DNA of 64,000 nucleotides from Roseospirillum parvum (GTDB lineage Bacteria > Pseudomonadota > Alphaproteobacteria > Rhodospirillales > Rhodospirillaceae), in contig NZ_FNCV01000001.1 in assembly GCF_900100455.1 (NCBI RefSeq), forward strand, positions 661,093 through 725,092, given 5' to 3'. Both the position numbers and the translations under genes were made by a program. Below, in pieces: positions 24,824-36,029 of this stretch. The notes below the pieces were generated by a model. The model had not been told where the DNA came from. It did not search any database and worked only from the letters and a program-made list of their open reading frames with translations. Numbering within the stretch: position 1 is the stretch's first letter; the number at the start of each line of letters is the position of its first letter.

Positions 24824-25948
24824 TCAGGCCTTGTCCGCCATCACGTCCGCCACTTCGTCCGGTTCGTCGGAAAAGCGGGCGGCGATGCGCGCGAAGTGCC
24901 CCTCGATGCGCAGGAAGGCGTCGACCAGATCGGGGTCGAAGTGCCGGCCCCGTCCCTCGGTGATGATCTCGACCGCCTTCCCGTGCGGGAAGGGCGGCTT
25001 GTAGACGCGCCGGCTGATCAGCGCGTCGTAGACATCGGCCAGCGCCATCAGGCGTCCGGAGAGCGGGATGTCGGTGCCCTTCAGGCCCTGCGGGTAGCCG
25101 GTTCCATCCCATTTTTCCTGATGGGTGTGGGCGATCTCGCGGGCCAGGCGCAGGAACGACGAGGTGGTGTTGCCCAGTTGCGCCTCGGCGGTGGCGATGG
25201 CGTCGCGGCCCAGGGTGGTGTGGGTCTTCATGATCTCGAACTCTTCCGCCGTCAGCGGGCCCGGCTTCAACAGGATGCTGTCGGGGATGCCCACCTTGCC
25301 GATGTCGTGCAGCGGCGCCGACTTGTAGAGCCGGGTGATCTCCTCCGGTGGCAGCGCCGGGGCGAAGCGCGGGTCCTTGGCCAACTCCTCGGCCAGCGCC
25401 TTGACGTAGTGCTGGGTGCGGCGGATGTGGTTGCCGGTCTCGTTGTCGCGGGTTTCGGCCAGCGAGGCCATGGCCAGGATGGTGGCGTCCTGGACCATGC
25501 CCAGCTCGCGGGTGCGCTCGGCGACCCGCTCCTCGAGCAGGCGGTTCTGGTCCTTGAGGGCATGCTGGGCCCGGGTCAGCGCGAGGTGGGTGCGCACCCG
25601 GGCCTCGACCACGGCCGGCGTGAAGGGCTTGGTGATGTAGTCGACGGCGCCGACCTCGAAGCCGTGCGTCTCGTCGCTCACCTCGCTCATGGCGGTGAGG
25701 AAGATGATGGGAATCTCGGCCGTCGCCGGGTCGGCCTTCAGCTTGCCGCACACCTCGTAGCCGTCCATGCCGGGCATCATGATGTCGAGCAGGATCAGGT
25801 CCGGGGACGGTGTGCCGTGGGCCAGCTCCAGGGCCTTGGCGCCATCGGTGCCGATGCGGGTGCGGTAGTGGCGTTTGAGGACGGTGTTGATGATGGCGAT
25901 GTTGGCCGGGGTGTCATCAACGATCAGGATGGTCGGGGTGTCGTCCAT
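24824..25948 (-). CDS. Response regulator with HD-GYP domain
   Basis: The 374-residue protein has an N-terminal receiver domain (LIVDDTPANIAI, phospho-acceptor in LILLDIMMPGMDGYE, Lys in YITKPF), a coiled-coil linker (residues about 125-160), and an HD-GYP domain with LHDIGKVGIPD, HTHQEKWDGTGYP and LADVYDAL intact. HD-GYP enzymes hydrolyse cyclic di-GMP. Its ATG overlaps the stop of the hybrid kinase (TGATG), so kinase and regulator are co-translated and probably form one pathway. The longer open frame upstream is a shadow of the kinase gene. Confidence 0.9.
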   Translation of the reverse strand: MDDTPTILIVDDTPANIAIINTVLKRHYRTRIGTDGAKALELAHGTPSPDLILLDIMMPGMDGYEVCGKLKADPATAEIPIIFLTAMSEVSDETHGFEVGAVDYITKPFTPAVVEARVRTHLALTRAQHALKDQNRLLEERVAERTRELGMVQDATILAMASLAETRDNETGNHIRRTQHYVKALAEELAKDPRFAPALPPEEITRLYKSAPLHDIGKVGIPDSILLKPGPLTAEEFEIMKTHTTLGRDAIATAEAQLGNTTSSFLRLAREIAHTHQEKWDGTGYPQGLKGTDIPLSGRLMALADVYDALISRRVYKPPFPHGKAVEIITEGRGRHFDPDLVDAFLRIEGHFARIAARFSDEPDEVADVMADKA

Positions 25949-28900
25949 CAGGGGGGTTCTCCGGCGGACGGGGCGCGAAAACGAGCGATCTCGGCGCGGG
26001 CGGCATCGAAGTCGAAGCCGTCGATGTGCTCGCCCAGGCGGTGCAGGGCGTCGGCCGGCAGGGCCTCGGCCAGATCGTGGCGCAACTCGGCGAAGAGGTC
26101 CACCGCCGCCCCGTCGGCGGCGGCCAGCAGGCTGTCCAGCCGCGCCATCTGGTCGGCGACGCGGGCCGGGTCGGCGGCCGCCGTCGGGGTCGGGGCGGGG
26201 CGGGCCTCGGCACCGGGCAGGGCCAGGGCGATGGCGGTGGTCGCCTGGCTCAGGTGCTCGGCCAGATCGGCCATGGCGGGGTCGTCGTGGACCTTTGTCG
26301 GGGCCACCCTGAGGCGGGCCTCGAGCGCCGCCGCCGCCTTGCCGAGGGCGCCGTGGCCGAGGCTGCCGGCCAGCCCCTTCAGGGTGTGCACCCGGCGCAT
26401 CGCCGCCGTCGTGTCGCCGGCTTCGAGGTCGGCCGTCAGGGCGTCCAGGGTGTCGGCCTGTTCGCGGGCGAAACGGCGCAGCAGCTTCCTGTAAAGGTCG
26501 AGGTCGCCCCCCATCCGGGCCAGACCCTGGGCGGTGTCGAAGCCGGGGATGGCGGGCAGGCCGTCGGGCGGATCGGGCGTTGGGACGGCGGCGGGCGCCG
26601 ACGGGGCGGCCTCGCCCGCTGGCAGCACCCCGGCCAGCACGGCATAGAGGACGTTGGGGTCGATCGGCTTGGTGATGTGGCCGGCCATGCCGGCCCGGGT
26701 GGTGCGCTGGCGTTCCTCGGCCATGGCGTGGGCGGTCATGGCGATGATCGGCAGGTCGGCGAAGCGTTCGTTGGCGCGCAACCGGCGGGTCGTCTCCCAG
26801 CCGTCCATTTCCGGCATCTGCAGGTCCATCAGCACGGCCTGCCAGGGCAGGGGATCGGGGCTGTCCTTCAGCATGTCGAGCGCGATGCGGCCGTTGGCCG
26901 CCGTGTCGGCGCTGATTCCCACCTTGCCGAGCAGGGCGACGGCGATCTCGCGGTTGGTCGGGTTGTCCTCGACCAGCAGCACCCGCTGGCCGCCGAGGCG
27001 GGTGGTGTCGGCTGAACCGACCGGGGGGGCGCCCGGGTGGCGGCTGCTGCGGGCCGGGGCCAGACGCAGGGTGAAGGCGAAGGTGCTGCCGGCGCCGGGT
27101 TGGCTTTCCACCCAGATGGTGCCGCCCATCAGCTCGACCAGGCGCTTGCAGATGGACAGCCCCAGCCCGGTGCCGCCATAGCGCCGGGTGGTCGAACTGT
27201 CGGCCTGGGAAAAGGCCTGGAACAGGCGGCCCTGTTGTTCCTCGCTGAGGCCGATGCCGGTGTCGCTGACCATCGCCTTGACGAGCACCACCCCGGGGTC
27301 GGGGTCGGGCAGGCGCTCCAGGCGCACCGTGACGCCGCCGCTGTCGGTGAACTTCAGGGCGTTGCCGACCAGATTGGTCAGCACCTGGCCGAGCCGCAGG
27401 GGGTCGCCGGCGAGCACCCTGGGCAGCCCGGGGGCGGCCTCGATGGTCAGCGACAGGCCCTTGTCCTGGGCCCGGTGCTCGAACAGGGTGGCCAGGGTGT
27501 CGAGCACCTCCGCCAGATCGAAATCGACGGTTTCCATGCTCAGCTTGCCGGCCTCGATCTTGGAGAAGTCGAGAACGTCGTTGAGGATGCCGAGCAGGGC
27601 ATGGGCCGCTTTCTGGATCTTTTCCACGTAGTCGCGCTGGCGCCCGCTGAGGTCGCTGTCCAGGGCCAGATGGGCCATGCCCAGGATGGCGTTCATGGGG
27701 GTCCTGATCTCGTGGCTCATGTTGGCCAGGAAGTCGCTCTTCAGGCGGCTGGCTTCCTCGGCCAGCTCCTTGGCCCGTTCCAGTTGCAGCTCGGCCATCT
27801 TCTTGTCGGTGATGTCCTGCCAGTAGCCGTTCCACACCACCGAGCCGTCCCTGATCGCCTGGGCGAAGGTTTCCACGGCGATCCAGCGCTCCTCTCCCCG
27901 TGACCGGTGGCGGAACTCGAAACTGGTTGATTTGCCGTCCCGGATGGCCTGTTGGTCCATCTCCTTGATCGGTGCGCGGTCTTCCGGCGCCACCTGCTGC
28001 CAGCGCCTTTCGGGGTCGGCCATCAACTGGTCGGAGGTCATGCCGAGCAGGTCGGCCGCCTTGCGGCTGACGAAGGAATAGTAGGTACGTCCGTCCGAGG
28101 TGCGGCGGAACTGGAACAGGGCCACCGGCACGGTGTTGGAGATGTCGGTGATCTGCTGGCGGGCCCGTTCGGCGGCATCGCGGGCCCGGGCCAGATCGTT
28201 CTCGGCTTGGCGGCGCTTGGTGATGTCCAGGCCCAGGCCGTCCCACTGCACGCTGCCGTCGGGACGTTCGTAGGCCCGGGCCGCCACCTCCAGCCACACC
28301 GTCTCGCCCTCGGGGGTCAGGATGCGGAAGGTCTGGTACCAGAAGCCGCGCGTCGTCAGCACCTCGGTCAGGGTCCGTTCGACCACCTCGCGGTCCTCCG
28401 GGTGAACCCGGTCGTGGAACACCTCGGTCAGGGTTTCCGGGCCGGCGTCCTCGGCGACGCCAAAGGTGTCCAGCATGTAGGGGCTGGCGTAGAAGATGTG
28501 GATCAGCGTCTCGCCAGGGCTTCGGTGGTGCGCCTCAAGGCTGGCCAGGGGCACGAACTGGAAAACCATCGCCGGCAGGTTGACGGTCAGGTTGCGGAAG
28601 CGTTCGGTCTGCCGCCGGTTGTCCTCCAGGGCGATCTTCAGGGCCTGTTCGGTGCGCTTGCGCTCGGTGATGTCGGTGTAGGTGCTGACGAAACCGCCGC
28701 CCGGGATGGGCCCGCCGCGGACCTCGATGAAACGGCCGTTGCCGCGCTTGCGTTCGAAGCTGTGGGGCTGGAAGCGGCGGGCCTGGGCGATCAGCGCCTG
28801 GAGCATGGCCTCGGGGTCGTCATCGCCGTCGATGAACTCGCCGCGCTCCAGGTCGTGGCGCATGAAGGCCTCGAAGGGCGTGTCGGGGACGGCCAGCTCG

Positions 28901-29748
28901 GCCGGATAGTCGCGGATGTCGAGGAAGTTCTGGTTGCAGGCGACCAGCTTCAGGTCGCTGTCGAAGGCGACCAGACCCTGCTCCATGGCATCGAGCACGG
29001 TCTGCAGGATGGCCCGCTTCTCCTCCAACTCGGCGGTGCGTTCGCGGACCAGGCTTTCCAGGTGGTTGCGGTAGCGGGCGATCTCCGCCTCGGCGGCGAT
29101 CTGGTCGGTCTGCATCTGGTTGAAGGCGGCGATCACCCGGCCCAGTTCGTCGTCGCTGCCCCAGTCCACGGTGACCCGGCGTCCGCTCCGGGTCTGCTCG
29201 ATGGCGGCGCCGAGGCGGGCCAGCGGCCGGCCGAGCAGGCGCCGCGCCGAGACCACCGAGCCGAAGGCCAGCATCAGGGTCAGAAGGCCCAGCGCCACCA
29301 CGTCGCTGATCACCCGGGCGCGCACCGTCGACTGGATCTGGGCGTCCGAGAAGGTGGCGATCAGGCGGCCCACCGGCTCGCTGCGCACCGGGGTGACCTG
29401 GTGGCTGATCGCCACCTCGTGGTGCAGGTGGGCGGCCGGCGGCGCGGCCGGCGGCGACCCCACGGCGGCCAGGGTGCGGCCGCCCAGGTCGGTCACCTCC
29501 AGCCGCCGGACGATGGAATTGCGGGCCATGATGGCCAGCATCGCCTCCAGTTGCGGGGTGTCGAATTCCCACAGCGGCTCGGACAGGGTGGCCCCCTGGA
29601 TGGTCATGAAGGCCCGCATGTCCTGGGCCAGGGCGGCCTGCTGGGAGGCATAAAAGCGGTATTCGAGGAAGCCGAAAAGCAGGGCCATGGTGCTCAGCAC
29701 CAGGGCGAGGAAGCCGATCATCAGCTTGGCGGTCAGACTTTTCAGCAT
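25948..29748 (-). CDS. Membrane hybrid sensor histidine kinase (PAS-HisKA-HATPase-REC-Hpt)
   Basis: The frame is open from 29925, but ATG 29748 ([14 protein letters not shown]) starts at the first membrane helix and gives 1266 residues. Domains in order: TM 9-27, periplasmic sensor about 30-145, TM 147-166, HAMP about 168-222, PAS about 246-365, PAS about 385-510, PAS about 530-640, HisKA with phospho-His679 (NMSHEIRTP), HATPase ([22 protein letters not shown]), REC with Asp975 ([13 protein letters not shown]), and Hpt with His1121 (VHTLKGLAG), then a helical tail. This is a complete phosphorelay in one chain. The upstream gene encodes a periplasmic binding protein that may feed the sensor; the downstream HD-GYP regulator is the probable output. 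Confidence 0.9.
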   Translation of the reverse strand: MLKSLTAKLMIGFLALVLSTMALLFGFLEYRFYASQQAALAQDMRAFMTIQGATLSEPLWEFDTPQLEAMLAIMARNSIVRRLEVTDLGGRTLAAVGSPPAAPPAAHLHHEVAISHQVTPVRSEPVGRLIATFSDAQIQSTVRARVISDVVALGLLTLMLAFGSVVSARRLLGRPLARLGAAIEQTRSGRRVTVDWGSDDELGRVIAAFNQMQTDQIAAEAEIARYRNHLESLVRERTAELEEKRAILQTVLDAMEQGLVAFDSDLKLVACNQNFLDIRDYPAELAVPDTPFEAFMRHDLERGEFIDGDDDPEAMLQALIAQARRFQPHSFERKRGNGRFIEVRGGPIPGGGFVSTYTDITERKRTEQALKIALEDNRRQTERFRNLTVNLPAMVFQFVPLASLEAHHRSPGETLIHIFYASPYMLDTFGVAEDAGPETLTEVFHDRVHPEDREVVERTLTEVLTTRGFWYQTFRILTPEGETVWLEVAARAYERPDGSVQWDGLGLDITKRRQAENDLARARDAAERARQQITDISNTVPVALFQFRRTSDGRTYYSFVSRKAADLLGMTSDQLMADPERRWQQVAPEDRAPIKEMDQQAIRDGKSTSFEFRHRSRGEERWIAVETFAQAIRDGSVVWNGYWQDITDKKMAELQLERAKELAEEASRLKSDFLANMSHEIRTPMNAILGMAHLALDSDLSGRQRDYVEKIQKAAHALLGILNDVLDFSKIEAGKLSMETVDFDLAEVLDTLATLFEHRAQDKGLSLTIEAAPGLPRVLAGDPLRLGQVLTNLVGNALKFTDSGGVTVRLERLPDPDPGVVLVKAMVSDTGIGLSEEQQGRLFQAFSQADSSTTRRYGGTGLGLSICKRLVELMGGTIWVESQPGAGSTFAFTLRLAPARSSRHPGAPPVGSADTTRLGGQRVLLVEDNPTNREIAVALLGKVGISADTAANGRIALDMLKDSPDPLPWQAVLMDLQMPEMDGWETTRRLRANERFADLPIIAMTAHAMAEERQRTTRAGMAGHITKPIDPNVLYAVLAGVLPAGEAAPSAPAAVPTPDPPDGLPAIPGFDTAQGLARMGGDLDLYRKLLRRFAREQADTLDALTADLEAGDTTAAMRRVHTLKGLAGSLGHGALGKAAAALEARLRVAPTKVHDDPAMADLAEHLSQATTAIALALPGAEARPAPTPTAAADPARVADQMARLDSLLAAADGAAVDLFAELRHDLAEALPADALHRLGEHIDGFDFDAARAEIARFRAPSAGEPP

Positions 29749-29823
29749 GGTCCGGTGCGGGAAGGGGGCGGCCGGAAGGCGACCGGGCGGCGGCCCGGTT
29801 GGTCGGCCCCGGGGGGCGAGGGG

Positions 29824-29870
29824 GGGCGTGAGGCTGGGGCGTGGGAGGGCGTGGGGCTGGGGCGTGGGGA
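29824..29870. repeat. G-rich tandem duplication, about 23 bp per copy
   Basis: GGGCGTGAGGCTGGGGCGTG and a near-identical second copy lie in the 124-bp gap between the binding-protein and kinase genes. The gap has no good ribosome binding site for the kinase. Confidence 0.65.
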
Positions 29871-29872
29871 CC

Positions 29873-30688
29873 TCAGTGGGTGGCCTCGCGCGATCCGACG
29901 GGGGGCTTGTCGGCGTGGTTGGCAAGGCGGGTCAGGGCGCGATTGATCCGCGTCAGGGTGGCTTCGGGGACGGCCATGGTGCACATCAGGTGGCGGGACT
30001 GGCCGGGGGGCAGGTCCTTCAGGGTGTGGCTGATCACCCGGTGGCGCTCCTCGAAGGTGCGCAACACCTCGGAGGCCTCCTCGGCCGAGATCAGCATCAG
30101 GTCGAAGCGGCCGCCGACCAGCATGCGCAACATGCCCAGGGTATCCTGCGAGGTGCTGACCACGGCGGGCGCGGTGGCGGCGATCAGGCCATCGGCATAG
30201 GGGCCGTAGGAGTAGCCCAGCTTGATGCCCAGGCGCAGACCAGGCCGGCCGAGCAGGCCGCGCAGGGTGTCGGACGGCAGTGGCTCGGTGGCCAGGGCGA
30301 TCTGCGACAGGTCGCGGTACAGGGGGGCCGAGAAGCGGGCGAAGCGGCGGCGTTCCGGGGTCTCGAACCAGCCCAGGGCGCACAGCGGCTGATCACTGGT
30401 GCGGATCAGGGTGATCTGCCGGTTGAACGGGGCCTGCTGCCACCCGACCTCGATCCCGGCCGCTTCCAGGGCCCGGCCGGCCGGGCCACCGACCAGCCCA
30501 CCCACATCAAGGCGACCGTCCCTGCCAACCGTTTCCACGTAGTACGGGGCCCGGGGCTGGTAGAGCACCTCCAGGGGCTCGGCGGCGAGCGGACCGGCCC
30601 AGACCAGGACAGCGCCCAGAACCAGGGCGGCGCCCGGAACCAGCGACCGAAGCAGGGCGCCGACGGGAGCGCGAAGGATCGGGACCAT
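29873..30688 (-). CDS. Periplasmic solute-binding protein (SBP_bac_3-like)
   Basis: The ATG at 30688, preceded by AAGGAGACC, gives 271 residues with a signal peptide (hydrophobic [14 protein letters not shown], probable cleavage at LAA-EP). The mature protein follows the polar-amino-acid binding-protein fold: PRAPYYVE near the N-terminus, [30 protein letters not shown], and a hinge segment with [12 protein letters not shown]. No transporter genes accompany it. It heads an operon with a hybrid kinase, so it probably acts as a ligand-binding co-sensor rather than in uptake. Confidence 0.8.
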   Translation of the reverse strand: MVPILRAPVGALLRSLVPGAALVLGAVLVWAGPLAAEPLEVLYQPRAPYYVETVGRDGRLDVGGLVGGPAGRALEAAGIEVGWQQAPFNRQITLIRTSDQPLCALGWFETPERRRFARFSAPLYRDLSQIALATEPLPSDTLRGLLGRPGLRLGIKLGYSYGPYADGLIAATAPAVVSTSQDTLGMLRMLVGGRFDLMLISAEEASEVLRTFEERHRVISHTLKDLPPGQSRHLMCTMAVPEATLTRINRALTRLANHADKPPVGSREATH

Positions 30689-31007
30689 CGTGGTGGTCTC
30701 CTTCCCGAAGCAACAGCCACCTCCCCTTGACGTTTTGCCAAGCCAGTCGGAGATGTACTTTTTCAAAAGTTGTCCAAGTGTGGCACAGCGAACAGGCGGC
30801 GCCTAGAGCATTTTCTGCCGACGTGGGCCCACTTCGAGGGTTTGAAAAGCGGGATTTGAAAAGTCTGGAGGTGATCAGGGCAAATCGGCCCCTTTCAGTG
30901 TTCGAGATTTTGCACGATCTTACCTGGAACAACTCAATAGGACTGTCAGGGCCGAGGGCAGGGCAAGCAAATCAGAAAGACTGCATGGAGGGGCGTGGCG
31001 CGGAGCG
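30689..31007. other. Intergenic region, no gene seen
   Basis: This 319-bp gap separates two minus-strand genes and must hold the promoter of the binding-protein/kinase operon. TAGAGC near 30825 and TTTGCACGATCT near 30911 resemble, at lower identity, the repeat at 23384-23442 and may be a decayed copy. No terminator with a clear T run was found. Confidence 0.4.
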
Positions 31008-31802
31008 TCAGAACAGGTGGGGGCCGTCGAACACGCCGACCGGGCTGAGGTGGCTCACCACCTGACCCGCCGGCGAGACGTCGAACACCCGCAGGGCCGG
31101 CGGCTCCAGGGTGAAGGTGGCCGGGGCATCGGGGTCCAGGTCGAGGCTGACCGCGTGGGCGCTGCTCGGGGCGATGGACATGGCCAGGCCATCGACGGCG
31201 GTGCTCACCGCCCGGTGGACATGCCCGGCCGCCACATGGCGTACCTGGGGGTGGCGCCGCAGCACCGCCAGAAGGTCGCCCGGGCGCAGCAGCATCATCT
31301 CGTCCATGTGGGCGATGCCGGTGGCGAATGGCGGATGGTGCATGAAAACCATGGTCGGCCGCTGCGGGGCCTCGGACAGCCGAGCCTCCAGCCACGACAG
31401 CCGGGCCGGGCACAGGTGACCCTCGTGGCGCCCGGGCAGCAGCGTGTCCAGGCCGATCAGGCGCACCGGGAAGTGGTCCACCACCAGGTTCATGAACGGT
31501 CCCGGGGGAGCCAGGCCGGGGTGGCCGTCGAAGGCCTGGCGCAGGGCGTCGCGGTCGTCGTGGTTGCCCGGGAGCAGGAAGTAGGGCGCGGCGAGGCGGT
31601 CGAGCAGCGGTTTCAGGGCGGTGTATTCCTCGCTGCGCCCCATGTCGGTCAGGTCGCCGGTCAGCACCACGGCGTCGAGCCCCGGGCTGATCCGGTTGGC
31701 GTGGTCCACCGTCGCCGCCAGCAGGGCCAGGGTGTCGACGCAGCCAAAGGCCAGCGTTCCCGGCGTGGTGACGTGGGTATCGGTGATCTGGGCGATGCGC
31801 AT
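31008..31802 (-). CDS. Class III cyclic nucleotide phosphodiesterase-like metallophosphoesterase
   Basis: The ATG at 31802 (MRIAQITDTHVTTPG) gives 264 residues with the calcineurin-like phosphoesterase signature: DTH near residue 8, LTGDLTDMG, LPGNHDDR, FMHHPPF and GHVHR, which supply the dinuclear metal ligands. The pattern fits CpdA-type 3',5'-cAMP phosphodiesterases, though related enzymes act on other phosphodiesters. It is monocistronic and divergent from the peroxiredoxin gene. Confidence 0.8.
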   Translation of the reverse strand: MRIAQITDTHVTTPGTLAFGCVDTLALLAATVDHANRISPGLDAVVLTGDLTDMGRSEEYTALKPLLDRLAAPYFLLPGNHDDRDALRQAFDGHPGLAPPGPFMNLVVDHFPVRLIGLDTLLPGRHEGHLCPARLSWLEARLSEAPQRPTMVFMHHPPFATGIAHMDEMMLLRPGDLLAVLRRHPQVRHVAAGHVHRAVSTAVDGLAMSIAPSSAHAVSLDLDPDAPATFTLEPPALRVFDVSPAGQVVSHLSPVGVFDGPHLF

Positions 31803-32101
31803 GGTGGAACGGCCTCTTCCCCGGGCGGGCCACCTTGTCCCGGTGGCGTCTTGGCGGGGCGCAGTATGGCGCAGCCGGCGCGCGGGGCAAGCCACAAGAT
31901 GTCGGGGTGGGAGCGGCGCCGGGGAGGCCCCGCCAGGGATCGGGTTTTTAGATGAAAAAATTCTAATTTACTCGTTGGACCGGGCGTCGGGTGGGTCGTA
32001 GGGTGAGCCCCGTCAGCCGACGAGCGGTTGAGCTCCACCGGCTACAGCAACAACCAAAAGACACGCCCCCTCAAAGGGCCCCATCCAAGGAGAGAGTTTC
32101 G

Positions 32102-32752
32102 ATGACCGACGCCGTCGCCACCCCCGGCCTGCCCCGCCTCAACGAGCCGGCCCCCGACTTCAACGCCGAAACCACCCACGGCCCGAGGCGCCTGGCCGAC
32201 TACAAGGGGCAGTGGCTGGTCCTGTTCTCGCACCCGGCCGACTTCACCCCGGTCTGCACCACCGAGTTCATGGCCTTTGCCAAGCGCGAGGAAGAGTTCG
32301 CCAAGCGCGGCTGCGCGCTGCTCGGCCTGTCCATCGATTCGACCTTCTCGCACATCGCCTGGAGCCGCAACATCGAGGAGAAGTTCGGGGTCAAGATCGG
32401 CTTCCCCATCATCGCCGACCTGTCGATGGCGGTGGCCAAGGCCTACGGCATGATCCAGCCCGGCGCCTCGGACACCTCGGCGGTGCGCGCCACCTTCCTG
32501 ATCGATCCCAACGGCGTGCTGCGGGCCATGGTCTACTACCCGATGAGCAACGGCCGCTCGGTCGATGAGTTCCTGCGCCTGCTCGACGGCCTTCAGACCA
32601 GCGACGCCCACGGCGTGGCGACCCCGGAGAACTGGCGGCCCGGCGAGCCGGTGATCGTGCCGCCGCCCAAGGACATGGACGCCGCCGCGGCGCGCATGGC
32701 CGGCGGCGAGGGCGAGTGCGTCGACTGGTACTTCTGCACCAAGAGCCTCTGA
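32102..32752 (+). CDS. Peroxiredoxin (Prx6/1-Cys-like)
   Basis: The ATG at 32102, after AAGGAGAGAG, gives 216 residues. HPADFTPVCTTEF carries the peroxidatic Cys52, and the length and C-terminal extension fit the AhpC/TSA Prx6 group that reduces peroxides. Two further Cys near the end (GECVDWYFCTKSL) could act as resolving residues. The 299-bp divergent upstream region has an AT-rich stretch (31948-31975) that probably holds the promoter. Confidence 0.9.
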   Translation: MTDAVATPGLPRLNEPAPDFNAETTHGPRRLADYKGQWLVLFSHPADFTPVCTTEFMAFAKREEEFAKRGCALLGLSIDSTFSHIAWSRNIEEKFGVKIGFPIIADLSMAVAKAYGMIQPGASDTSAVRATFLIDPNGVLRAMVYYPMSNGRSVDEFLRLLDGLQTSDAHGVATPENWRPGEPVIVPPPKDMDAAAARMAGGEGECVDWYFCTKSL

Positions 32753-32896
32753 CCTTCGATCGGGTCCGCCCCTTTCCCGGCGCCGCCGGGCAGGCTAAAC
32801 AGGGAACCGGTCCGACGCATCAGGCCGCCGCCGCCCCCACCGGGGCGGGGGCGGCCACGCGCGTTTCAGGGGCGATCAGGCAACGGGGGAGCGGAC

Positions 32897-34339
32897 ATGA
32901 CGGCAACCAACAGCACCCGCCCGGTGGTGCCGGTGATCCTGTGCGGCGGCGCCGGCACCCGGCTGTGGCCGCTGTCGCGCCGCCAGCACCCCAAGCAGTT
33001 CCTGGCCCTGGCCGGCAAGACCACGCTGCTTCAGGAGACCGTGGGCCGGGTCGGTGACGCGGCCCGCTTCGCGCCGCCGCTGATCGTCACCGGCGAGGAT
33101 CATCGCTTCACCGTGGTCGGCCAACTGCTCGACCAGGGACGCGAGCCGGGCCGGGTGATCCTCGAGCCGGTGGCCCGCAACACCGCGCCGGCGGTGGCGG
33201 CGGCGGCCCTGGTCGCCGAGGCCGACGACCCGGAGGCGGTGCTGCTGGTCCTGCCCTCGGACCATGTGGTGGGCGACACCAAGGCCTTCCTGGCGGCGGT
33301 CGAGGCGGCCCGCGCCGCCGCCGTCGCCGAGCACGCCCTGCTCACCTTCGCCATGCTGCCCGACCGTCCGGAAACCGGCTACGGCTACATCCATCTGGGC
33401 CCGGAGCTGCCCGGGCATCCGGCGGTGCGCCGGGTGGCCGCCTTCGTGGAAAAGCCCGACCGGGCGAGGGCCGAACGCTTCCTGGCCGCCGGCGACCACG
33501 CCTGGAACAGCGGCATGTTCCTGTTTCGCGCCGCCGACCTGCTGGCCGAGATGGCGCGCCACGCCCCCCAGGTGCTGGCCGCCGCCCGCGCCGCCGTGGC
33601 CGGGCAGACCCTGGATGGGCGTTTCCTGCGCCTCGACCCGCAGGCCTTCGCCGCCGCGCCGTCCATCTCGCTCGACTATGCGGTGATGGAGCCCACCGAC
33701 CGCGCCCTGACCGTGCCAGCCGCTCTGGGCTGGTCGGATGTCGGCGCCTTTTCCGAGTTGTGGTCCCTGGCCGGGCGCGATCCCGAGGGCAACGCCCTGC
33801 TCGGCGACGTGGTGGCGTTGGACAGCCGGGATTGTCTGGTCCGCTCGGACGGCCCGCTGACCGCCGTGGTCGGGGTCAGCGACCTGGTGGTGGTCAGCAC
33901 CGACGACGCCGTGCTGGTCGCCCCGCGCGGCGACGCCCAGGCGGTGCGCCGGGTGGTCGAGCGCCTGAGCGCCGAGGGGCGCCAGGAAGTGCGGCAGGCG
34001 CGCCGGGTCTATCGGCCGTGGGGCCACTACCAGTCGCTGCACGCCGGCGAGCGCTTCCAGGTCAAGCAACTGACCGTCAACCCGGGGGCGCGGCTGTCCC
34101 TGCAGGCCCACTACCATCGCGCCGAGCACTGGGTGGTGGTCAACGGCACCGCCCAGGTGACCCGCGACGAGGAGGTCTTCCTGGTCCGCGAGAACGAGTC
34201 CGTGTTCCTGCCCGTGGGCTGCCATCACCGCCTGGAGAACCCGGGCAAGGTGCCGCTGGAGCTGATCGAGGTGCAGTCCGGCCCCTACCTGGGCGAGGAT
34301 GACATCGTGCGTTTCGACGACGCCTACGGGCGTGCCTGA
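32897..34339 (+). CDS. manC: Mannose-1-phosphate guanylyltransferase / mannose-6-phosphate isomerase
   Basis: The 480-residue bifunctional enzyme has an N-terminal nucleotidyltransferase ([33 protein letters not shown]) and a C-terminal cupin type II isomerase domain ([17 protein letters not shown]). It makes GDP-mannose for exopolysaccharide or LPS. A good ribosome binding site (GGGGGAG) precedes the ATG. The phosphomannomutase gene follows 26 bp downstream, completing the fructose-6-P to GDP-mannose route. The 144-bp gap before it contains a GC-rich hairpin (about 32823-32856), probably the peroxiredoxin terminator. Confidence 0.93.
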   Translation: MTATNSTRPVVPVILCGGAGTRLWPLSRRQHPKQFLALAGKTTLLQETVGRVGDAARFAPPLIVTGEDHRFTVVGQLLDQGREPGRVILEPVARNTAPAVAAAALVAEADDPEAVLLVLPSDHVVGDTKAFLAAVEAARAAAVAEHALLTFAMLPDRPETGYGYIHLGPELPGHPAVRRVAAFVEKPDRARAERFLAAGDHAWNSGMFLFRAADLLAEMARHAPQVLAAARAAVAGQTLDGRFLRLDPQAFAAAPSISLDYAVMEPTDRALTVPAALGWSDVGAFSELWSLAGRDPEGNALLGDVVALDSRDCLVRSDGPLTAVVGVSDLVVVSTDDAVLVAPRGDAQAVRRVVERLSAEGRQEVRQARRVYRPWGHYQSLHAGERFQVKQLTVNPGARLSLQAHYHRAEHWVVVNGTAQVTRDEEVFLVRENESVFLPVGCHHRLENPGKVPLELIEVQSGPYLGEDDIVRFDDAYGRA

Positions 34340-34365
34340 GTTCCGCTGAAACAAGGCTGCTGCCC

Positions 34366-35757
34366 ATGAGTGCCCACCATTTCGAACCGACCATCCTGCG
34401 CGCCTACGACATCCGCGGCGAGGTCGGGCGCACCCTGTCGGCGGCCGATGCCCGGGCCCTGGGCCGCGCCTTCGCCGCCTGGACCGCCGATCAGCTTGGC
34501 GCGACGCCCACCGTCTGCGTCGGCCGCGACGGGCGCCTGAGCTCGCCGGAGCTGGAAGCGGCGCTGGTCGACGGTCTGCGTGCCGCCGGGGCCCAGGTGC
34601 GGCGCATCGGCTGCGGGCCGACGCCGATGCTCTACTACGCCGTCAAGAGCGGTCTGGGCGCGGCCGGCATCCAGGTCACCGGCAGCCACAACCCGCCCGA
34701 CCACAACGGCTTCAAGATGCTGCTGGCCAGCCGCCCGGTGTTCGGGCCGGACATTGTCGAACTGGGCCGGCGGGCCGCCGCCGGGGTGGCCGACCGGCCC
34801 GGCGGCCAGGTCGAGGAGCGGGCCGTCTTCGGCCCCTACGTGGAACGCCTGCTGGCCGACTGGGACGGCGGCGACAAGGCCTTCACGGTGGTCTGGGACG
34901 CCGGCAACGGGGCCGCCGGCGACGTCATGGCGGCGCTGGCCGAGCGCCTGCCGGGGCGCCATGTGCTGCTCAACGAAACCATTGACGGCACCTTCCCGGC
35001 CCACCACCCGGACCCCACCGACCCCGAGACCCTGGCCCAGTTGATCGCCGCCGTGAAGGCCGAGGGGGCGTGCCTCGGCATTGCCTTCGACGGCGACGGC
35101 GACCGCCTGGGCGTGGTCGACGGCACGGGGCGCATCCTGTGGGGCGACCAGCTTTTGCAGGTGCTGGCCGAGGACGTGCTGAAGGTCCACCCCGGCGCCC
35201 CGATCATCGCCGACGTCAAGGCCAGTCAGGTGCTGTTCGACGAGATCGCCCGCCTCGGCGGGCAGCCGGTGATGGCCCCCACCGGGCATTCGCTGATCAA
35301 GACCCGGATGGCCGAGATCGACGCCCCGCTGGCCGGCGAGATGAGCGGCCACCTGTTCTTCGCCGACCGCTATCTGGGCATCGATGATGCCCTCTATGCG
35401 GCGATCCGTCTGCTCGGCGTGCTGGCCCGGCTGGACGAAACCCCGGCCGAGCGCTTCGCCCGCCTGCCCAGCCCGGTCAACACCCCGGAGTTGCGCATCG
35501 ACTGCCCCGACGAGACCAAGTTCGAGGTGGTCGAGGCGGTGCGCCAACGGCTGCGCGCCGCCGGGGCGGAGATGGTCGAGATCGACGGCGTCCGGGTGCG
35601 CGAGGCCGATCTGGACGGCTGGTGGCTGCTGCGTGCCTCCAACACCCAGGCGGTGCTGGTGGCGCGCGCCGAGGCGGCCGACCCCGGGCGGCTTGCCAAG
35701 GTGCGCCAGCGTCTGGCCGGGTACCTGGAGGGGCTCGGTCTCACCCTTCCTGGGTGA
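34366..35757 (+). CDS. manB: Phosphomannomutase/phosphoglucomutase
   Basis: The 463-residue enzyme shows the phosphohexomutase motifs: [14 protein letters not shown] with the phosphoserine, [12 protein letters not shown] for Mg2+, [10 protein letters not shown] for sugar binding, and [15 protein letters not shown] for phosphate binding. It interconverts mannose-6-P and mannose-1-P, and possibly the glucose phosphates, which would also feed the glycogen genes nearby. It is co-directional with manC. Confidence 0.92.
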   Translation: MSAHHFEPTILRAYDIRGEVGRTLSAADARALGRAFAAWTADQLGATPTVCVGRDGRLSSPELEAALVDGLRAAGAQVRRIGCGPTPMLYYAVKSGLGAAGIQVTGSHNPPDHNGFKMLLASRPVFGPDIVELGRRAAAGVADRPGGQVEERAVFGPYVERLLADWDGGDKAFTVVWDAGNGAAGDVMAALAERLPGRHVLLNETIDGTFPAHHPDPTDPETLAQLIAAVKAEGACLGIAFDGDGDRLGVVDGTGRILWGDQLLQVLAEDVLKVHPGAPIIADVKASQVLFDEIARLGGQPVMAPTGHSLIKTRMAEIDAPLAGEMSGHLFFADRYLGIDDALYAAIRLLGVLARLDETPAERFARLPSPVNTPELRIDCPDETKFEVVEAVRQRLRAAGAEMVEIDGVRVREADLDGWWLLRASNTQAVLVARAEAADPGRLAKVRQRLAGYLEGLGLTLPG

Positions 35758-36029
35758 AACACTTTCCGCGCCACGACCGTTTCGCTACCGAACCACCGGA
35801 ACCCATGACTTTCGGGCAGGTCAGCGGATGAATCCGCAACTTGATGACCCGCCTATGACCTTTGGATGGGTCGGCTATATCCTTTTTTTCGGTGGGGTTC
35901 CCTCAAACGGGCGATGAGGCTCCGGAGGGCTGGATGTCACTATTGAGACAGTGAGAACACAGCGGGCCGCCGGGCCCGCCCGGAGGTCGGCACGAGGCCG
36001 TCCTCCGCCCCCCGTCCAGGACGCGACCG

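Noticed and set aside
25949-28297. N-terminal extension of the HD-GYP frame to 1157 residues
   Set aside because: Upstream of 25948 the frame is antiphase to the hybrid kinase and gives Arg/Pro-rich nonsense. The receiver domain starts cleanly at the ATG at 25948.
29749-29925. 59-residue N-terminal extension of the hybrid kinase
   Set aside because: It is Pro-rich, has no ribosome binding site, overlaps the upstream binding-protein gene and would precede the first membrane helix without purpose.
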